Source of the DNA: Petrotoga mobilis SJ95
GTDB lineage: Bacteria > Thermotogota > Thermotogae > Petrotogales > Petrotogaceae
Assembly (NCBI RefSeq): GCF_000018605.1
Contig: NC_010003.1
Coordinates: forward strand, 1,030,501-1,094,500
Reading direction: 5' to 3'
Length of the DNA: 64,000 bases
The notes beneath the pieces are model-generated. The model ran no database searches. It had not been told where the DNA came from and worked only from the letters and a program-made list of their open reading frames with translations. This document shows positions 45,499 through 54,185 of this stretch, piece by piece (position 1 is the stretch's first letter; each line of letters begins with the position of its first letter). The position numbers and the translations under genes are program-made.

Positions 45499-46902
45499 TC
45501 ACCATTTTTGAATCTTTTCTATGCTAGATTCAGCTTCTCCATCTTTAAATATTAATTTAACCTCGTCTTTTGTTTGTAATTTTTCAACACTATCAATGAT
45601 CTCTTCACCTTTTTTTACCAAAACTCCGTTATTTAAAAAAGCAGCAAAAGGACTCGACTTAGTGAGCTCTTGAAAAGTACTAAATAAAAGCCTTTCTGAT
45701 ACTTCGAACTTACTTTTCAACTCAGAAACAATTTCATTCGTTGTACTTATTATGTTCTGGTTGTAAGTTTTGATGCTATATTCTATGAACCTTTGAATAT
45801 AGTCCAACTTGTTGAGAGATATTGATTTTTCACTACTTTCAATCATTTGGTTAACTTTTCTAGTAATATTAAGATGATCCTCGTCCAAAGTTCTGAACAA
45901 ATTAATTAATTCCCTACTAAGGTAATATTTAATGTTGTTAATCGTATTGAAAGAGAGTAAGTTCTCCATTTGGTAATAAACATTGGTAAAAGAATAGGTT
46001 ATATTTTTTTCTAGGGTTTCTAGATTATCTGTAAAATAGTTAATTTGATTGACTATATCTCTTGATACTTCCGTAGGTGTTGAATAGTTTTTCCAACTAA
46101 CAAAATCAGGTATTGTAGAATCTTGTTCATGCCCTATCCCTGTAAGAACAGGAATCTTTCGGTTAAACTTTGCTATAAGAGAACCAAGCTCAAAATCATC
46201 AAAATACATCAGGTCGCTTTTTGAACCGCCTCCCCTGATTATAACGACCACATCATAATCGATTCCCGACTTTAAAATAGCAAACAGGGCTTTTTTGATC
46301 CCAGGTACCGTTTCTGCACCTTGCATAGGAGCGGGATATAAGTGTACAATAGGAATGAACCTAGAATGATTAATGTTTTTTTGAAAATCGCCAAAACCTG
46401 CGGCGGTTGGTGAAGTAATAACGGCTATCTTTTTTATTGGATCAAGTTCTATTAGTTCATGTTCCACTTTTCTTAGAAGATTGCTCTTTTCCAACTTTTC
46501 CAATATTTCTTTTTTCTTCTTTTCTATTTCAGAAGCGCCTAAAGGTATTATTGATGAACCAGATACTACATACTTAGCTTCTCTTTTCCAAAAATTAACA
46601 ACCCCTTGAAACTTCCATCTTTTGTTGAAGAGTTCCCTTTCGTTGTCAATACCGCAATGTTCAAAAACATATGGAACAACAGTTTGGCTGAAAACAACTG
46701 TTATTGAATAATTTGAACTTCTCACTCTTTGAGAAAGTTCAATGTAGAGGTCCCCTCTTTTACTGTATTTTGCATGAGTGACATCTCCGATAACCTCGAT
46801 TTCTTGCCTGTAAAGAGGAGAACTGGTGAATATACTGTTCAAATATTCTATTAACTCTTGTATACTTTCAAATTTAAATTCTTCTTGCTGGGGAAATAAC
46901 AA
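45499..46902 (-). CDS. xseA: exodeoxyribonuclease VII large subunit
   Basis: Catalytic subunit of exonuclease VII, which degrades single-stranded DNA from both ends. The 467-residue protein has an N-terminal OB fold (about 25-125), then the nuclease core with IAVITSPTAAGFGDF, VVVIIRGGGSKSDLMYFDD and PVLTGIGHEQDSTIPDFVS, and a long helical C-terminal region. Length is typical. The start is TTG 46902, 7 bases after AAGGAGAG; it overlaps the end of rsmI by 29 bases. Confidence 0.94.
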   Translation of the reverse strand: MLFPQQEEFKFESIQELIEYLNSIFTSSPLYRQEIEVIGDVTHAKYSKRGDLYIELSQRVRSSNYSITVVFSQTVVPYVFEHCGIDNERELFNKRWKFQGVVNFWKREAKYVVSGSSIIPLGASEIEKKKKEILEKLEKSNLLRKVEHELIELDPIKKIAVITSPTAAGFGDFQKNINHSRFIPIVHLYPAPMQGAETVPGIKKALFAILKSGIDYDVVVIIRGGGSKSDLMYFDDFELGSLIAKFNRKIPVLTGIGHEQDSTIPDFVSWKNYSTPTEVSRDIVNQINYFTDNLETLEKNITYSFTNVYYQMENLLSFNTINNIKYYLSRELINLFRTLDEDHLNITRKVNQMIESSEKSISLNKLDYIQRFIEYSIKTYNQNIISTTNEIVSELKSKFEVSERLLFSTFQELTKSSPFAAFLNNGVLVKKGEEIIDSVEKLQTKDEVKLIFKDGEAESSIEKIQKW

Positions 46903-47554
46903 CGGTCAGCTCTCCTTTCACTTGATCTTTGGATTCAAAAAATTTTATCCCTTCAGAAATCTTCCCTTTAAAAAATTCTTGATACAGCTTCGTCATTTCT
47001 CGGGCAACAAGTACATCCATCTCTCCAAAAATTTCCAAAATCTCTTGCAAGGTTTTTTTTATTCTATTTGGAGATTCAAAAAAAACTATTGGATATTCGA
47101 ACTCTTTTATCTCTCTCAAAAGTCTTCTCAATTTTTTATCCCGAGGTAAAAAACCTAAGAACAAAAACTTCGAAGCAGGGAATCCACTCACAGCTAAAGC
47201 AGAAGTTAAGGCTGAAGGGCCTGGCACCACATCTATTGGAATACCTTTTTCCCAACATCTTTGTACTAAGTTAAAGCCAGGATCTGCTAAAACAGGCATA
47301 CCCGCATCTGATACTAAGGCTGTTATATTATGACTTTCAATCAAAGATAGAACTGTGTCCATAATCTTTTCTGAGTTTGCCTCGTTGAAAGTGAATAACT
47401 CCTTTTTGCCCAGTTCAAAATGATTTATCAATTTCAAGGTAACCCTTTTATCCTCCGTGAGTATCAAGTCAGCTTCTTTCAAGGTTTTTAAAGCTCTTAA
47501 AGAAATATCTTCTAAATTACCTATGGGTGTGCCAACTAGAATTAATTTCCCCAT
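46874..47554 (-). CDS. rsmI: 16S rRNA 2'-O-ribose C1402 methyltransferase RsmI
   Basis: SAM-dependent tetrapyrrole-methylase-fold enzyme that methylates the 2'-OH of C1402 in 16S rRNA. The 226-residue protein shows LILVGTPIGNLEDISLRALK, DLILTEDKRVTLKLINHF, ALVSDAGMPVLADPG, IDVVPGPSALTSALAVSGF and PIVFFESPNRIKKTL. It is about 50 residues shorter than E. coli RsmI because it lacks the C-terminal domain, a form common in this phylum. Ten bases separate it from the CYTH gene upstream. Confidence 0.93.
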   Translation of the reverse strand: MGKLILVGTPIGNLEDISLRALKTLKEADLILTEDKRVTLKLINHFELGKKELFTFNEANSEKIMDTVLSLIESHNITALVSDAGMPVLADPGFNLVQRCWEKGIPIDVVPGPSALTSALAVSGFPASKFLFLGFLPRDKKLRRLLREIKEFEYPIVFFESPNRIKKTLQEILEIFGEMDVLVAREMTKLYQEFFKGKISEGIKFFESKDQVKGELTVVISPARRI

Positions 47555-47563
47555 TTTGATTTC

Positions 47564-48106
47564 TCACATCCTGATAAGTTTATTTAAATCGCATTCATGT
47601 TCCCCTGCAAAGTCAGAATTGTTGTATCCGTCTAAATAAGTTAAGTCTTCCAATTTCCAGAAAATGTCGCCTAAAAAATCCATCAAGAACTTAGTTAAAT
47701 CAACCTTTTTTCCCTTTTCTTCTATTTCTAGAAGATACATTATCTCCGAAAATTCTTTTTTATACCTTATACAACTATCAGGGTTTAACAACTCATCTAC
47801 CACTATTTCCGGGTCTTTATTTAAAAGATATCTTTTTTTCATTACCATCCTTTGACTTTTTAAATTATCAAAGTCGATTTCTTTTTCGTTTATAAACCCT
47901 TCTTCCTCTTCTCTTAATCCCTTTGTAATTTCCTTTTTAAGATTTGTAGTCCACACTTTTTTGCCCTTTTTAATCTCTAACCGCGTTCTCAATCCATTTT
48001 TATCGTACCATTGAAGTATAAGCCATTCATCAAAGGCCTGTGAGACTAATTTTTTAAATATATATTTATCGAGTATTCTATACTTTCTCTCATTTTCATA
48101 TTTCAA
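47564..48106 (-). CDS. CYTH-like triphosphate tunnel protein
   Basis: A 180-residue protein that starts with NERKYRILDKY, where E-N-E-R-K is the ExExK signature of CYTH triphosphate-tunnel enzymes. Charged strands follow: GLRTRLEIKKGKKVWTTNLK, VMKKRYLL, EFSEIMYLLEIEEKGKKV. Members hydrolyse tripolyphosphate or thiamine triphosphate, or cyclise ATP; the specific reaction is unknown and some key residues are conservatively changed. It opens the long minus-strand series. TTG at 48106 is 6 bases after GAGGAGA. Confidence 0.75.
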   Translation of the reverse strand: MKYENERKYRILDKYIFKKLVSQAFDEWLILQWYDKNGLRTRLEIKKGKKVWTTNLKKEITKGLREEEEGFINEKEIDFDNLKSQRMVMKKRYLLNKDPEIVVDELLNPDSCIRYKKEFSEIMYLLEIEEKGKKVDLTKFLMDFLGDIFWKLEDLTYLDGYNNSDFAGEHECDLNKLIRM

Positions 48107-48141
48107 TGCAATCTCCTCTTTACTTAACTTGTATATATATA

Positions 48142-48150
48142 ATTATACCA
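48142..48150 (-). promoter_or_regulatory. extended -10 promoter of the CYTH-rsmI-xse series
   Basis: On the minus strand TGGTATAAT (hexamer 48147-48142). The -35 region is poor, as usual for an extended -10. It lies about 40 bases before the TTG start at 48106. The rest of the 260-base gap to acpP holds the acpP promoter and AT-rich sequence. Confidence 0.6.
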
Positions 48151-48270
48151 TATCAACGCCATTTTCTTTGAAAAACGCTCAAAATCTTGGTAAATATCCT
48201 TGAAAAAGAATTTTTAGGTCATAAAAAAGAGAAATTTCATAAATATTTTACTTTTATGAAAATAAGAAAC

Positions 48271-48299
48271 TTGACAAAACCAAAATAACTCATTATAAT
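48271..48299 (+). promoter_or_regulatory. acpP promoter
   Basis: TTGACA (48271-48276), 17-base spacer, TATAAT (48294-48299): a perfect consensus promoter, fitting strong expression of acyl carrier protein. A second TTGACA at 48299 overlaps its end. Confidence 0.88.
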
Positions 48300-48366
48300 T
48301 GACACGAATTTTATCAATGACCAACGTTCGGAAGATGATAAATTATGGCTAAGGAGGTAAACGAAT

Positions 48367-48624
48367 ATGACAAAGGATGAGTTGTTCGAAAAAGTAAAAG
48401 AAATAATCGTAGATACATTGAGTGTCGACGAGGATGAAGTTACATTGGATGCCTCATTTACCGATGATTTAGACGCGGATTCTTTAGAGCTAGTAGATTT
48501 GACCATGGCTTTTGAGTCTGAATTCGGAGTAACGATAGAGGATGAAGAGTTAGAAAAAATCAAAACCGTTGAAAATGCGGTTAATTTATTATCTGAAAAA
48601 TTGAACATCGACGATGAGGATTGA
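48367..48624 (+). CDS. acpP: acyl carrier protein
   Basis: An 85-residue, strongly acidic carrier protein. The four-helix fold and [18 protein letters not shown], with the Ser that receives phosphopantetheine, are clear. It carries growing acyl chains in fatty-acid synthesis in the cytosol. AAGGAGG precedes the ATG. A consensus promoter and strong terminator make it a single-gene unit. It is the likely substrate of AcpS encoded at 33354-33713. Confidence 0.96.
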   Translation: MTKDELFEKVKEIIVDTLSVDEDEVTLDASFTDDLDADSLELVDLTMAFESEFGVTIEDEELEKIKTVENAVNLLSEKLNIDDED

Positions 48625-48640
48625 ATTAATCACAAAAAGA

Positions 48641-48668
48641 GGGGAGCTTTCGCTCCCCCTTGTTTTTT
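48641..48668 (+). terminator. acpP terminator
   Basis: GGGGAGC (48641-48647), TTTC loop, GCTCCCC (48652-48658), followed by CTTGTTTTTT. Confidence 0.9.
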
Positions 48669-48709
48669 AAAATATGGTAATTTTTTCTTAAAAAAGAGGT
48701 GAAAAAATA

Positions 48710-50293
48710 ATGGCTGAAAAATATATTATAGTAACTGGCGGCGTGCTCAGTGGCATAGGAAAAGGAGTCGTTTCCGCTTCAATAGGAAGGCTATTAAAAG
48801 AATTGGGATTAAAAGTCAATTCTTTGAAAATAGATCCCTATCTAAACGTAGATGCAGGAACTATGAATCCCAATCAACATGGAGAAGTTTTTGTGACCGA
48901 AGATGGTTACGAAGCAGACCTTGATTTGGGACATTACGAGAGATTTTTAGGAATAGAGATGAAAAGTTTTAACAATATGACAGCTGGCCAAGTGTATAAA
49001 TACGTTATCGAAAAAGAAAGGGAAGGAAAGTATTTAGGAGCCACCGTTCAGATGGTGCCTCACGTCACCGAAAGAATAAAAGAAAGAATCGAAGAGATAG
49101 ACACAGAAGTCTTGCTCATTGAAATAGGGGGTACCGTTGGCGATATTGAAGGTGAAATATTTTTAGAGGCAGTAAGAGAGCTATCCTTTGAGAAAGGCCG
49201 AGAAAATTTTATGTTTATACATGTAACCTTTGTTCCCTATTTACATGTAACCAACGAGTTTAAAACCAAGCCAACTCAACAATCTATTCAACTTTTAAGA
49301 AGAATAGGAATCCAACCAGATATGCTTTTGGTAAGAACGGAAAAAGAGATAGATCTTTCCAGTCTTGAAAAAGTAGCTCTGTTTGGCGGCGTCCCTTTAG
49401 AGTACGTTGTCAACCTTCCTGATTTAGCTAATGTTTATGAAGTTCCTCAAATGCTATATGAAAAGAATATTCATGTGCTTATCTCAAGTAAATTGAATCT
49501 GGAAATATCAAAAGAAGTAGGAGAATTAAGTTGGAAATGTCCCAAAACATTTAAAAACCTAAAAATTGCTATGATTTGCAAGTATTTAGGTACCGATGAT
49601 GCCTACAAGAGCATAATGGAAAGTGTTTTTTTAAGTGGCACTAAAAGGCCCGATCTAATCAACTCCGAAGAACTGGAAGAAATGAATGAAGAGGAAATTA
49701 GAATACTTTTAAGTAAATACGAAGGTATAATTATCCCAGGTGGATTTGGATCAAGAGGAATAGAAGGAAAAATAAAGGCTATAAAATATGCTCGTGAAAA
49801 TAATGTTCCTCTTCTAGGGATCTGCCTAGGTATGCAACTAATGGTCATTGAATATGCCAGAAATGTTTTCGACTACAAAGAAGCAAATTCTACAGAATTC
49901 GATGAAAATACTCCTTATCCTGTTATAGATTTGATGGAAGAACAAAAAAAGATGTTGAATTTGGGTGGTACTATGAGACTAGGCGCCCAAAAAATTGAAA
50001 TATTTCCAAACACGAAACTTCACAAGATTTATGGAGAAAAAAATTCTGTCCTTGAAAGGCACAGACACCGTTATGAAGTCAATTACAAAGAGTTCGAGAA
50101 TATGTTTGAAAAAGGAAAAAATGTTCCTAATAAACTTTCTATTTCAGCTATGACAGATTTCGTTGAAGCCATTGAATTGAATTCTCATCCTTTTTATATT
50201 GGCATTCAATACCATCCGGAATTTAAAACAAAAGTTGGAGATCCGCATCCTATCTTCAAAGCATTTATTGAAGCGATTGAAAAAAACAAATAA
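48710..50293 (+). CDS. pyrG: CTP synthase
   Basis: Converts UTP to CTP using ATP and glutamine-derived ammonia. The 527-residue protein has the synthase domain (YIIVTGGVLSGIGKGVVSAS, KIDPYLNVDAGTMNPNQHGE, LIEIGGTVGDIEGEIFLEA) and the class I glutamine amidotransferase domain with IPGGFGSRGIEGKI, LLGICLGMQLMVIEYA (catalytic Cys) and IQYHPEFKTK (His and Glu). Complete. It sits between the acpP terminator and the GH13 gene, with GAGGTG before its ATG. Confidence 0.97.
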   Translation: MAEKYIIVTGGVLSGIGKGVVSASIGRLLKELGLKVNSLKIDPYLNVDAGTMNPNQHGEVFVTEDGYEADLDLGHYERFLGIEMKSFNNMTAGQVYKYVIEKEREGKYLGATVQMVPHVTERIKERIEEIDTEVLLIEIGGTVGDIEGEIFLEAVRELSFEKGRENFMFIHVTFVPYLHVTNEFKTKPTQQSIQLLRRIGIQPDMLLVRTEKEIDLSSLEKVALFGGVPLEYVVNLPDLANVYEVPQMLYEKNIHVLISSKLNLEISKEVGELSWKCPKTFKNLKIAMICKYLGTDDAYKSIMESVFLSGTKRPDLINSEELEEMNEEEIRILLSKYEGIIIPGGFGSRGIEGKIKAIKYARENNVPLLGICLGMQLMVIEYARNVFDYKEANSTEFDENTPYPVIDLMEEQKKMLNLGGTMRLGAQKIEIFPNTKLHKIYGEKNSVLERHRHRYEVNYKEFENMFEKGKNVPNKLSISAMTDFVEAIELNSHPFYIGIQYHPEFKTKVGDPHPIFKAFIEAIEKNK

Positions 50294-50312
50294 ATGAAAA
50301 GGGGGAAAATAA

Positions 50313-51759
50313 ATGACTTTTTATGAATTATATTTACGTTCTTTTTATGATTCAAATGGTGACGGCCTGGGAGATTTACAGGGATTAAAACAAAAACTGG
50401 ATTACCTTTGTGATTTGGGAGTTGATCATGTCTGGTTCTTACCAATTATGAAATCTCCAGCCTTTCATGGTTATACAGTCTCCAATTTTTTTGAGGTTAA
50501 CCCTGTTTATGGGGATTTAAAAGATTTAAGAGAGACATTAAACGAGGGCCACAAAAAAAGGTATTAAATTTATCCTTGATCTTCCTATTAACCATGTTGC
50601 AGTAACATCAGAATGGTTTCAACGCGCACTTAGGGGAGAAGAGCCCTACAAAAATTGGTTCATTTGGGCTAACGAGAAAGCTGATTTAGAAGAAAAAAGG
50701 CATTGGGATGAAAGTAAAATCTGGCAAAAGATAGGAGACAGATATTTTTACGGCATCTTCGGTCCTGCCTCTCCTGACCTTAATTTTGAAAGCAAAGAAT
50801 TGTGGGAAGAGATAAAAAGGATCTTTAAATTCTGGTTAGACAATGGTTTTGATGGTTTTAGATTGGACGCTGCAAAACACATTTTTGATTTTGACATTGA
50901 AAAGATGAGATTCCATTACCAACATGAAAAAAATATTGAATTCTGGAAAGAGATGGTTAGCTATATAAAATCCATAAAAAACGATGCTTTAGTTATAAGT
51001 GAGGTCTGGGATGCACCGGAAATAGTAAGAAAGTACGAAGGAATATTCGATATAAGTTTTAATTTTCCTCTTGCAGAGGATTTAAAGATGACGCTAAAGA
51101 ACGAATCACCTCAGGAACTAGTAGAAACATTGAAAAAATGTATGACAGAGTATCTACCAAATGGTAAGGTTCTATCTATGTCAGGTAATTTTTTAACTAA
51201 TCACGATATGACAAGGATTCTGTCTGACTTAAAAGACGAGGAGAAAGTAAAGTTAGGTTTTTCAATTCTTTATACCCTTCCAGGGATTCCTTTTATCTAC
51301 TATGGCGAGGAAACAGGAATGAAAGGCATACCCCTTGACGTTAATTTTACCGAAGACAGTCAAGAACCATTTCATTGGTACGAAAATGGTTTTGGACCTG
51401 GTCAAACAGAATGGAAAGGGTATAAATTCAACCCTCCATATTCGGGGGAATCTTTTGAAGAGCAGATAAACAAGAAAAATTCGATTTTAAATATCATAAA
51501 AAATTTGATTAGATTTAGAAAGTCTAACCCATGGATTGACGATGCACGGATCGAGATTTTGAATTTTGACCAAAATATGGTAAAATTAAGGTGTTATAGT
51601 CAATTAAATGAATTTATAGCTTATTATAACCTAAAATCTTCCAAATGCTCCGTTTTGCTTGAAAATGGAGAAGAATTATTGTCTATTGGAAACAATAAAG
51701 CAGCACAAGGTTATGTTGAACTTTCACCTTACGGTGTTTATTTAATCAAAAAAAGTTGA
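50313..51759 (+). pseudogene. GH13 alpha-amylase/glucosidase family gene with a single frameshift
   Basis: Reading begins at ATG 50313 (FYELYLRSFYDSNGDGLGDL) and shifts after LNEGHKK at a run of seven A (50553-50559); removing one A continues as GIKFILDLPINHV and then to the end at 51759, giving about 481 residues. All four GH13 regions are intact across both frames: DLPINHV, GFRLDAAKH (nucleophile Asp), ISEVWDAP (acid/base Glu), FLTNHD. The product would hydrolyse alpha-glucosidic bonds in maltodextrins in the cytosol, as no signal peptide is seen. It could be a fresh mutation, a sequence error, or a gene using transcriptional slippage on the A-run. It follows pyrG by 19 bases. Confidence 0.8.
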
Positions 51760-51796
51760 AGGGATTGTGGGGGTCAATTAGAGAGGTGATACAAAA

Positions 51797-52405
51797 ATGC
51801 ACAAAAAACGATACACTACTATTATAATGCTCTTAACGCTTTCGTTGGCAGCGTTCTCTTTATCCCCCTATGTAAATGTTAACAATCAAGAGGATGTCAA
51901 AGAAGATATAACTATTAAAACCGTTTTATTCGATTTTATTTCATCACAATACAAACTAGCAGTCGGGAAAGATATGCCACAAGATAGGTTGCAATTACTT
52001 GTTTCCTCCATTATGGAAGCTTCAAAAATCTTTGAAATATCCCCTTTGATGATAGCGGCAATAATAGACACTGAAACAAATTTCAAAAATATTATTGGCA
52101 GTTACGGAGAAGTAGGTTACATGCAGCTTAGACCATCAACCGCGCAGTTTGTTGTAAACAAATATTATGACCTTTTTGCAAGCTTGAATTATACTGAAAC
52201 GAGTTTGGATTGGATTGAAGAAAGACTTTTATTAGATCCTAGGTACAACATACTTGTCGGGACAGCTTATTTGAAGTATTTGATGGAAACTCACGGCGAT
52301 CCTTACAAAGCCCTAGGGTGGTACAATGGCGGCGGAAATGATTATTACGCAAATAAAGTAGTTTATAACATAAATAAGATTGCCATTAAATATCCCATTA
52401 TTTAA
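51797..52405 (+). CDS. lytic transglycosylase-like (SLT) exported protein
   Basis: The 202-residue protein begins with a signal peptide or membrane anchor (RYTTIIMLLTLSLAAFSLS). The SLT domain (about 80-200) has SPLMIAAIIDTETNF, with the catalytic Glu in TET, then GEVGYMQLRPSTAQFV and YNILVGTAYLKYLMETHGD, ALGWYNGGG. Such enzymes cleave the MurNAc-GlcNAc bond forming anhydro-MurNAc in the periplasm, remodelling or inserting structures into peptidoglycan. GAGAGGTG precedes the ATG. It lies after the GH13 gene and before the his operon leader. Confidence 0.88.
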   Translation: MHKKRYTTIIMLLTLSLAAFSLSPYVNVNNQEDVKEDITIKTVLFDFISSQYKLAVGKDMPQDRLQLLVSSIMEASKIFEISPLMIAAIIDTETNFKNIIGSYGEVGYMQLRPSTAQFVVNKYYDLFASLNYTETSLDWIEERLLLDPRYNILVGTAYLKYLMETHGDPYKALGWYNGGGNDYYANKVVYNINKIAIKYPII

Positions 52406-52442
52406 AAAAGCTATCTGACTTTTGTTCAAACAATTTATTTGA

Positions 52443-52471
52443 TTGACATTGTTGCAAATATATGATAAAAT
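52443..52471 (+). promoter_or_regulatory. his operon promoter
   Basis: TTGACA (52443-52448), 17-base spacer, TAAAAT (52466-52471). Predicted start is near 52478, giving a leader of about 240 bases before hisZ. Confidence 0.75.
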
Positions 52472-52515
52472 TTTGTTAGTTGGTTTGATTATTTGTTATA
52501 AACGGGGTAAATATA

Positions 52516-52626
52516 ATGTCTAATTTTAAAACGAACATCAATCCAAAAACATTGTTTAATTTAAATATTCATCATCATACATGGCGTGGCCGAGTTAACA
52601 CATGCCATGTATGTTGTCATTTGTAA
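52516..52626 (+). CDS. his operon leader peptide
   Basis: A 36-codon open frame starting ATG 52516 after ACGGGGTAA. It contains three consecutive His codons (CAT CAT CAT, 52570-52578) within LNIHHHTWRGRVN and two more near the end (TCHVCCHL). Its stop (TAA 52624-52626) lies just before the terminator region. Position, promoter, His content and overlapping exclusive hairpins all fit a ribosome-stalling leader peptide that couples his transcription to charged tRNA-His supply. Too short for routine gene finding. Confidence 0.82.
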   Translation: MSNFKTNINPKTLFNLNIHHHTWRGRVNTCHVCCHL

Positions 52627-52664
52627 ATCACTGCATACAAGGCTAAATGTAATAACCGGTCACG
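52577..52664 (+). promoter_or_regulatory. his attenuator: pause hairpin and antiterminator elements
   Basis: ATACATGGC (52577-52585) pairs with GCCATGTAT (52604-52612). Alternatively GCCATGTATG (52604-52613) pairs with CATACAAGGC (52634-52643, one mismatch), nested inside pairing of GTGGCCGAGTT (52586-52596) with AACCGGTCAC (52654-52663, one G-U and one bulged A). The latter ties up the 5' arm of the terminator. A ribosome stalled at the first His codon would end near 52585, freeing exactly these segments. Confidence 0.72.
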
Positions 52665-52686
52665 AGAAATCGTGACCGGTTTTTTA
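52654..52686 (+). terminator. his operon attenuator terminator
   Basis: AACCGGTCACG (52654-52664), loop AGAAAT, CGTGACCGGTT (52671-52681), then a T run; perfect 11-base stem upstream of hisZ. Confidence 0.92.
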
Positions 52687-52716
52687 TTTTTAAAATACAA
52701 AAGAAAGGGGTTTAAA

Positions 52717-53502
52717 ATGAAAAAAGACATCTTTACTGAATCTCAAAAATTATCAAATATCGTTAGCAAAATTAGGAGTGTCCTATTTAAACACGATTTT
52801 TATGAACTGTTTCCCCCTTCTATAACAAAGTATTCTGAAAATTTAATAAAGGGGCTGAAATTTGCTGATGGAAGAAATTTTTACCTTTTAAAACCCGATG
52901 TGACTTCTTGGTTGATAGACATGGATAAAGTAGAAGAAAAAGAAAAAGTATTTTACATTTCGGAAGTTTTAGATGAAAATTTATCCGGTGTCTGGCAGTT
53001 TGGATTTGAAATATTAAATGGAGAAGAAGTCAAAATCGAAGAAGAAATTTTGCGTTTAACCATCGAAATTTTATCACTGTTGGATATAAAAAATTTCTTT
53101 ATAGACGTAAGCTCAATAAGGAGTTGGGAGAGAATTTTAAAAGCAGTCCCACAATACAGAGACAAAATTTTAAGGGCTGTTGAGTTGAGAAATTTTGAGA
53201 TCATTGAAAACCTTCCGCTGGATGAGGGGGTAAAAGCATCTATAGCTACTCTTTTCAATTACAGAGGAAAAGAAACAAATATTCCAAAATTAAACACAAT
53301 AATTAAAAACATTAACGACCCCAGAATATACATAGACCTTGGAACAATGAAATACATGAATTACTATGAAGATGTTGTATTTGAAATTTATTCACCGGAT
53401 AATGGTTACCTTTTAGGCAACGGTGGCCAATACAAGATAAACGGCAAATATTCGTGTGGAATGGCTTTAAATTTGGATATTATAGGGGAGATGATGAGAT
53501 GA
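52717..53502 (+). CDS. hisZ: ATP phosphoribosyltransferase regulatory subunit HisZ
   Basis: A histidyl-tRNA-synthetase-like protein without tRNA-charging activity that, with short HisG, forms the first enzyme of histidine synthesis and its feedback site. The 261-residue product retains the class II synthetase fold (LFKHDFYELFPPSITKYSENL, FYLLKPDVTSWL, VWQFGFEILNGEE, VFEIYSPDNGYLLGNGGQY) but lacks an anticodon-binding domain. ATG at 52717 follows AAGAAAGGGG; an upstream in-frame ATG would lie within the terminator. It overlaps hisG by 4 bases (ATGA). Confidence 0.9.
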   Translation: MKKDIFTESQKLSNIVSKIRSVLFKHDFYELFPPSITKYSENLIKGLKFADGRNFYLLKPDVTSWLIDMDKVEEKEKVFYISEVLDENLSGVWQFGFEILNGEEVKIEEEILRLTIEILSLLDIKNFFIDVSSIRSWERILKAVPQYRDKILRAVELRNFEIIENLPLDEGVKASIATLFNYRGKETNIPKLNTIIKNINDPRIYIDLGTMKYMNYYEDVVFEIYSPDNGYLLGNGGQYKINGKYSCGMALNLDIIGEMMR

Positions 53503-54131
53503 CAACAATATCAGCCGCATTGCCATCAGGAAGATTGCTGGAAGACAGTAAGGCTTTTCTAAAAAAGATAGGTATAAATGTTAAAGAACCTGCGAAGAGA
53601 GAGCTTATATCATATGAAAATGGTTATGCCTTTTATTTTCCAAGAGCTTTTGATGTTCCTGTATACGTAGAAAATGGAGTAGACATTGGGATATGCGGAA
53701 GTGATGTTGTCCTTGAAAGAAACAATGAAGTGTATATTCCATTAGAACTACCTTTTGGTAAATGTAGAATGAGTATCATCTTACCAGAAAACAGAGAAAT
53801 ATCTTTTCAAAATATGGAAGGATACAAAATAGCGACCAAATACCCTGAAATTACAAAAAATTTCTTTTCTGAAAAGGGTTTAAAGGTGAAGATACTCAAG
53901 TTAAATGGAGCGGTAGAATTGGCAGCAAAAACCGGTATAGCGGATGCCATAGTAGATATTGTTGACACCGGGAACACTATAAAAGCAAACAATTTAAAAG
54001 AAGCTTACAAGATAATGGATATCTCTGCAGTACTCTTGGTAAACAGGATAACCCAAAAGACGAAGTTCGATTTTATAAACGATTTAATAAATAAAGCAAA
54101 GAATTATAAAAATGGGGTGAAAGGGCACTAA
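53499..54131 (+). CDS. hisG: ATP phosphoribosyltransferase, short form HisG
   Basis: Catalyses condensation of ATP and PRPP. The 210-residue protein is the short form that lacks the C-terminal regulatory domain and depends on HisZ. Motifs: AALPSGRLLEDSKAFLKKIG, VDIGICGSDVVLERN, KIATKYPEITKNFFSEKG, and GIADAIVDIVDTGNTIKAN (PRPP loop). The ATG at 53499 overlaps the hisZ stop. Its last codons and stop lie within a dispersed repeat copy. Confidence 0.95.
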   Translation: MTTISAALPSGRLLEDSKAFLKKIGINVKEPAKRELISYENGYAFYFPRAFDVPVYVENGVDIGICGSDVVLERNNEVYIPLELPFGKCRMSIILPENREISFQNMEGYKIATKYPEITKNFFSEKGLKVKILKLNGAVELAAKTGIADAIVDIVDTGNTIKANNLKEAYKIMDISAVLLVNRITQKTKFDFINDLINKAKNYKNGVKGH

Positions 54132-54152
54132 AGCAAATCCTACAGTTGCTAA
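54112..54152 (+). repeat. dispersed intergenic repeat, copy G, overlapping the hisG stop
   Basis: AAATGGGGTGAAAGGGCAC followed by TAAAGCAAATCCTACAG resembles the core and tail of the family, most like copy H on the minus strand at 62128. It supplies the last residues of hisG (NGVKGH) and separates hisG from hisD, in sense orientation. Confidence 0.55.
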
Positions 54153-54185
54153 GGTCAGTGCCAAAAATCGAAGGAGGGAAAAATA

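Noticed and set aside
50540-50570. Programmed -1 ribosomal frameshift in the GH13 gene
   Set aside because: The downstream frame needs a +1 (or -2) shift at the A run, so the A-AAA-AAG type -1 mechanism gives the wrong frame.
52580-52620. tRNA-Leu/Ser-like 5' half (GTGGCCGAGTT) in the his leader
   Set aside because: No matching acceptor stem, anticodon arm or GGTTCGAAT-type T arm follows; the segment is explained as the antiterminator strand and part of the leader peptide.
52500-52690. T-box riboswitch ahead of the his genes
   Set aside because: The conserved T-box sequence (AGGGTGGNACCGCG) and specifier-loop architecture are absent, whereas a leader peptide with His codons is present.
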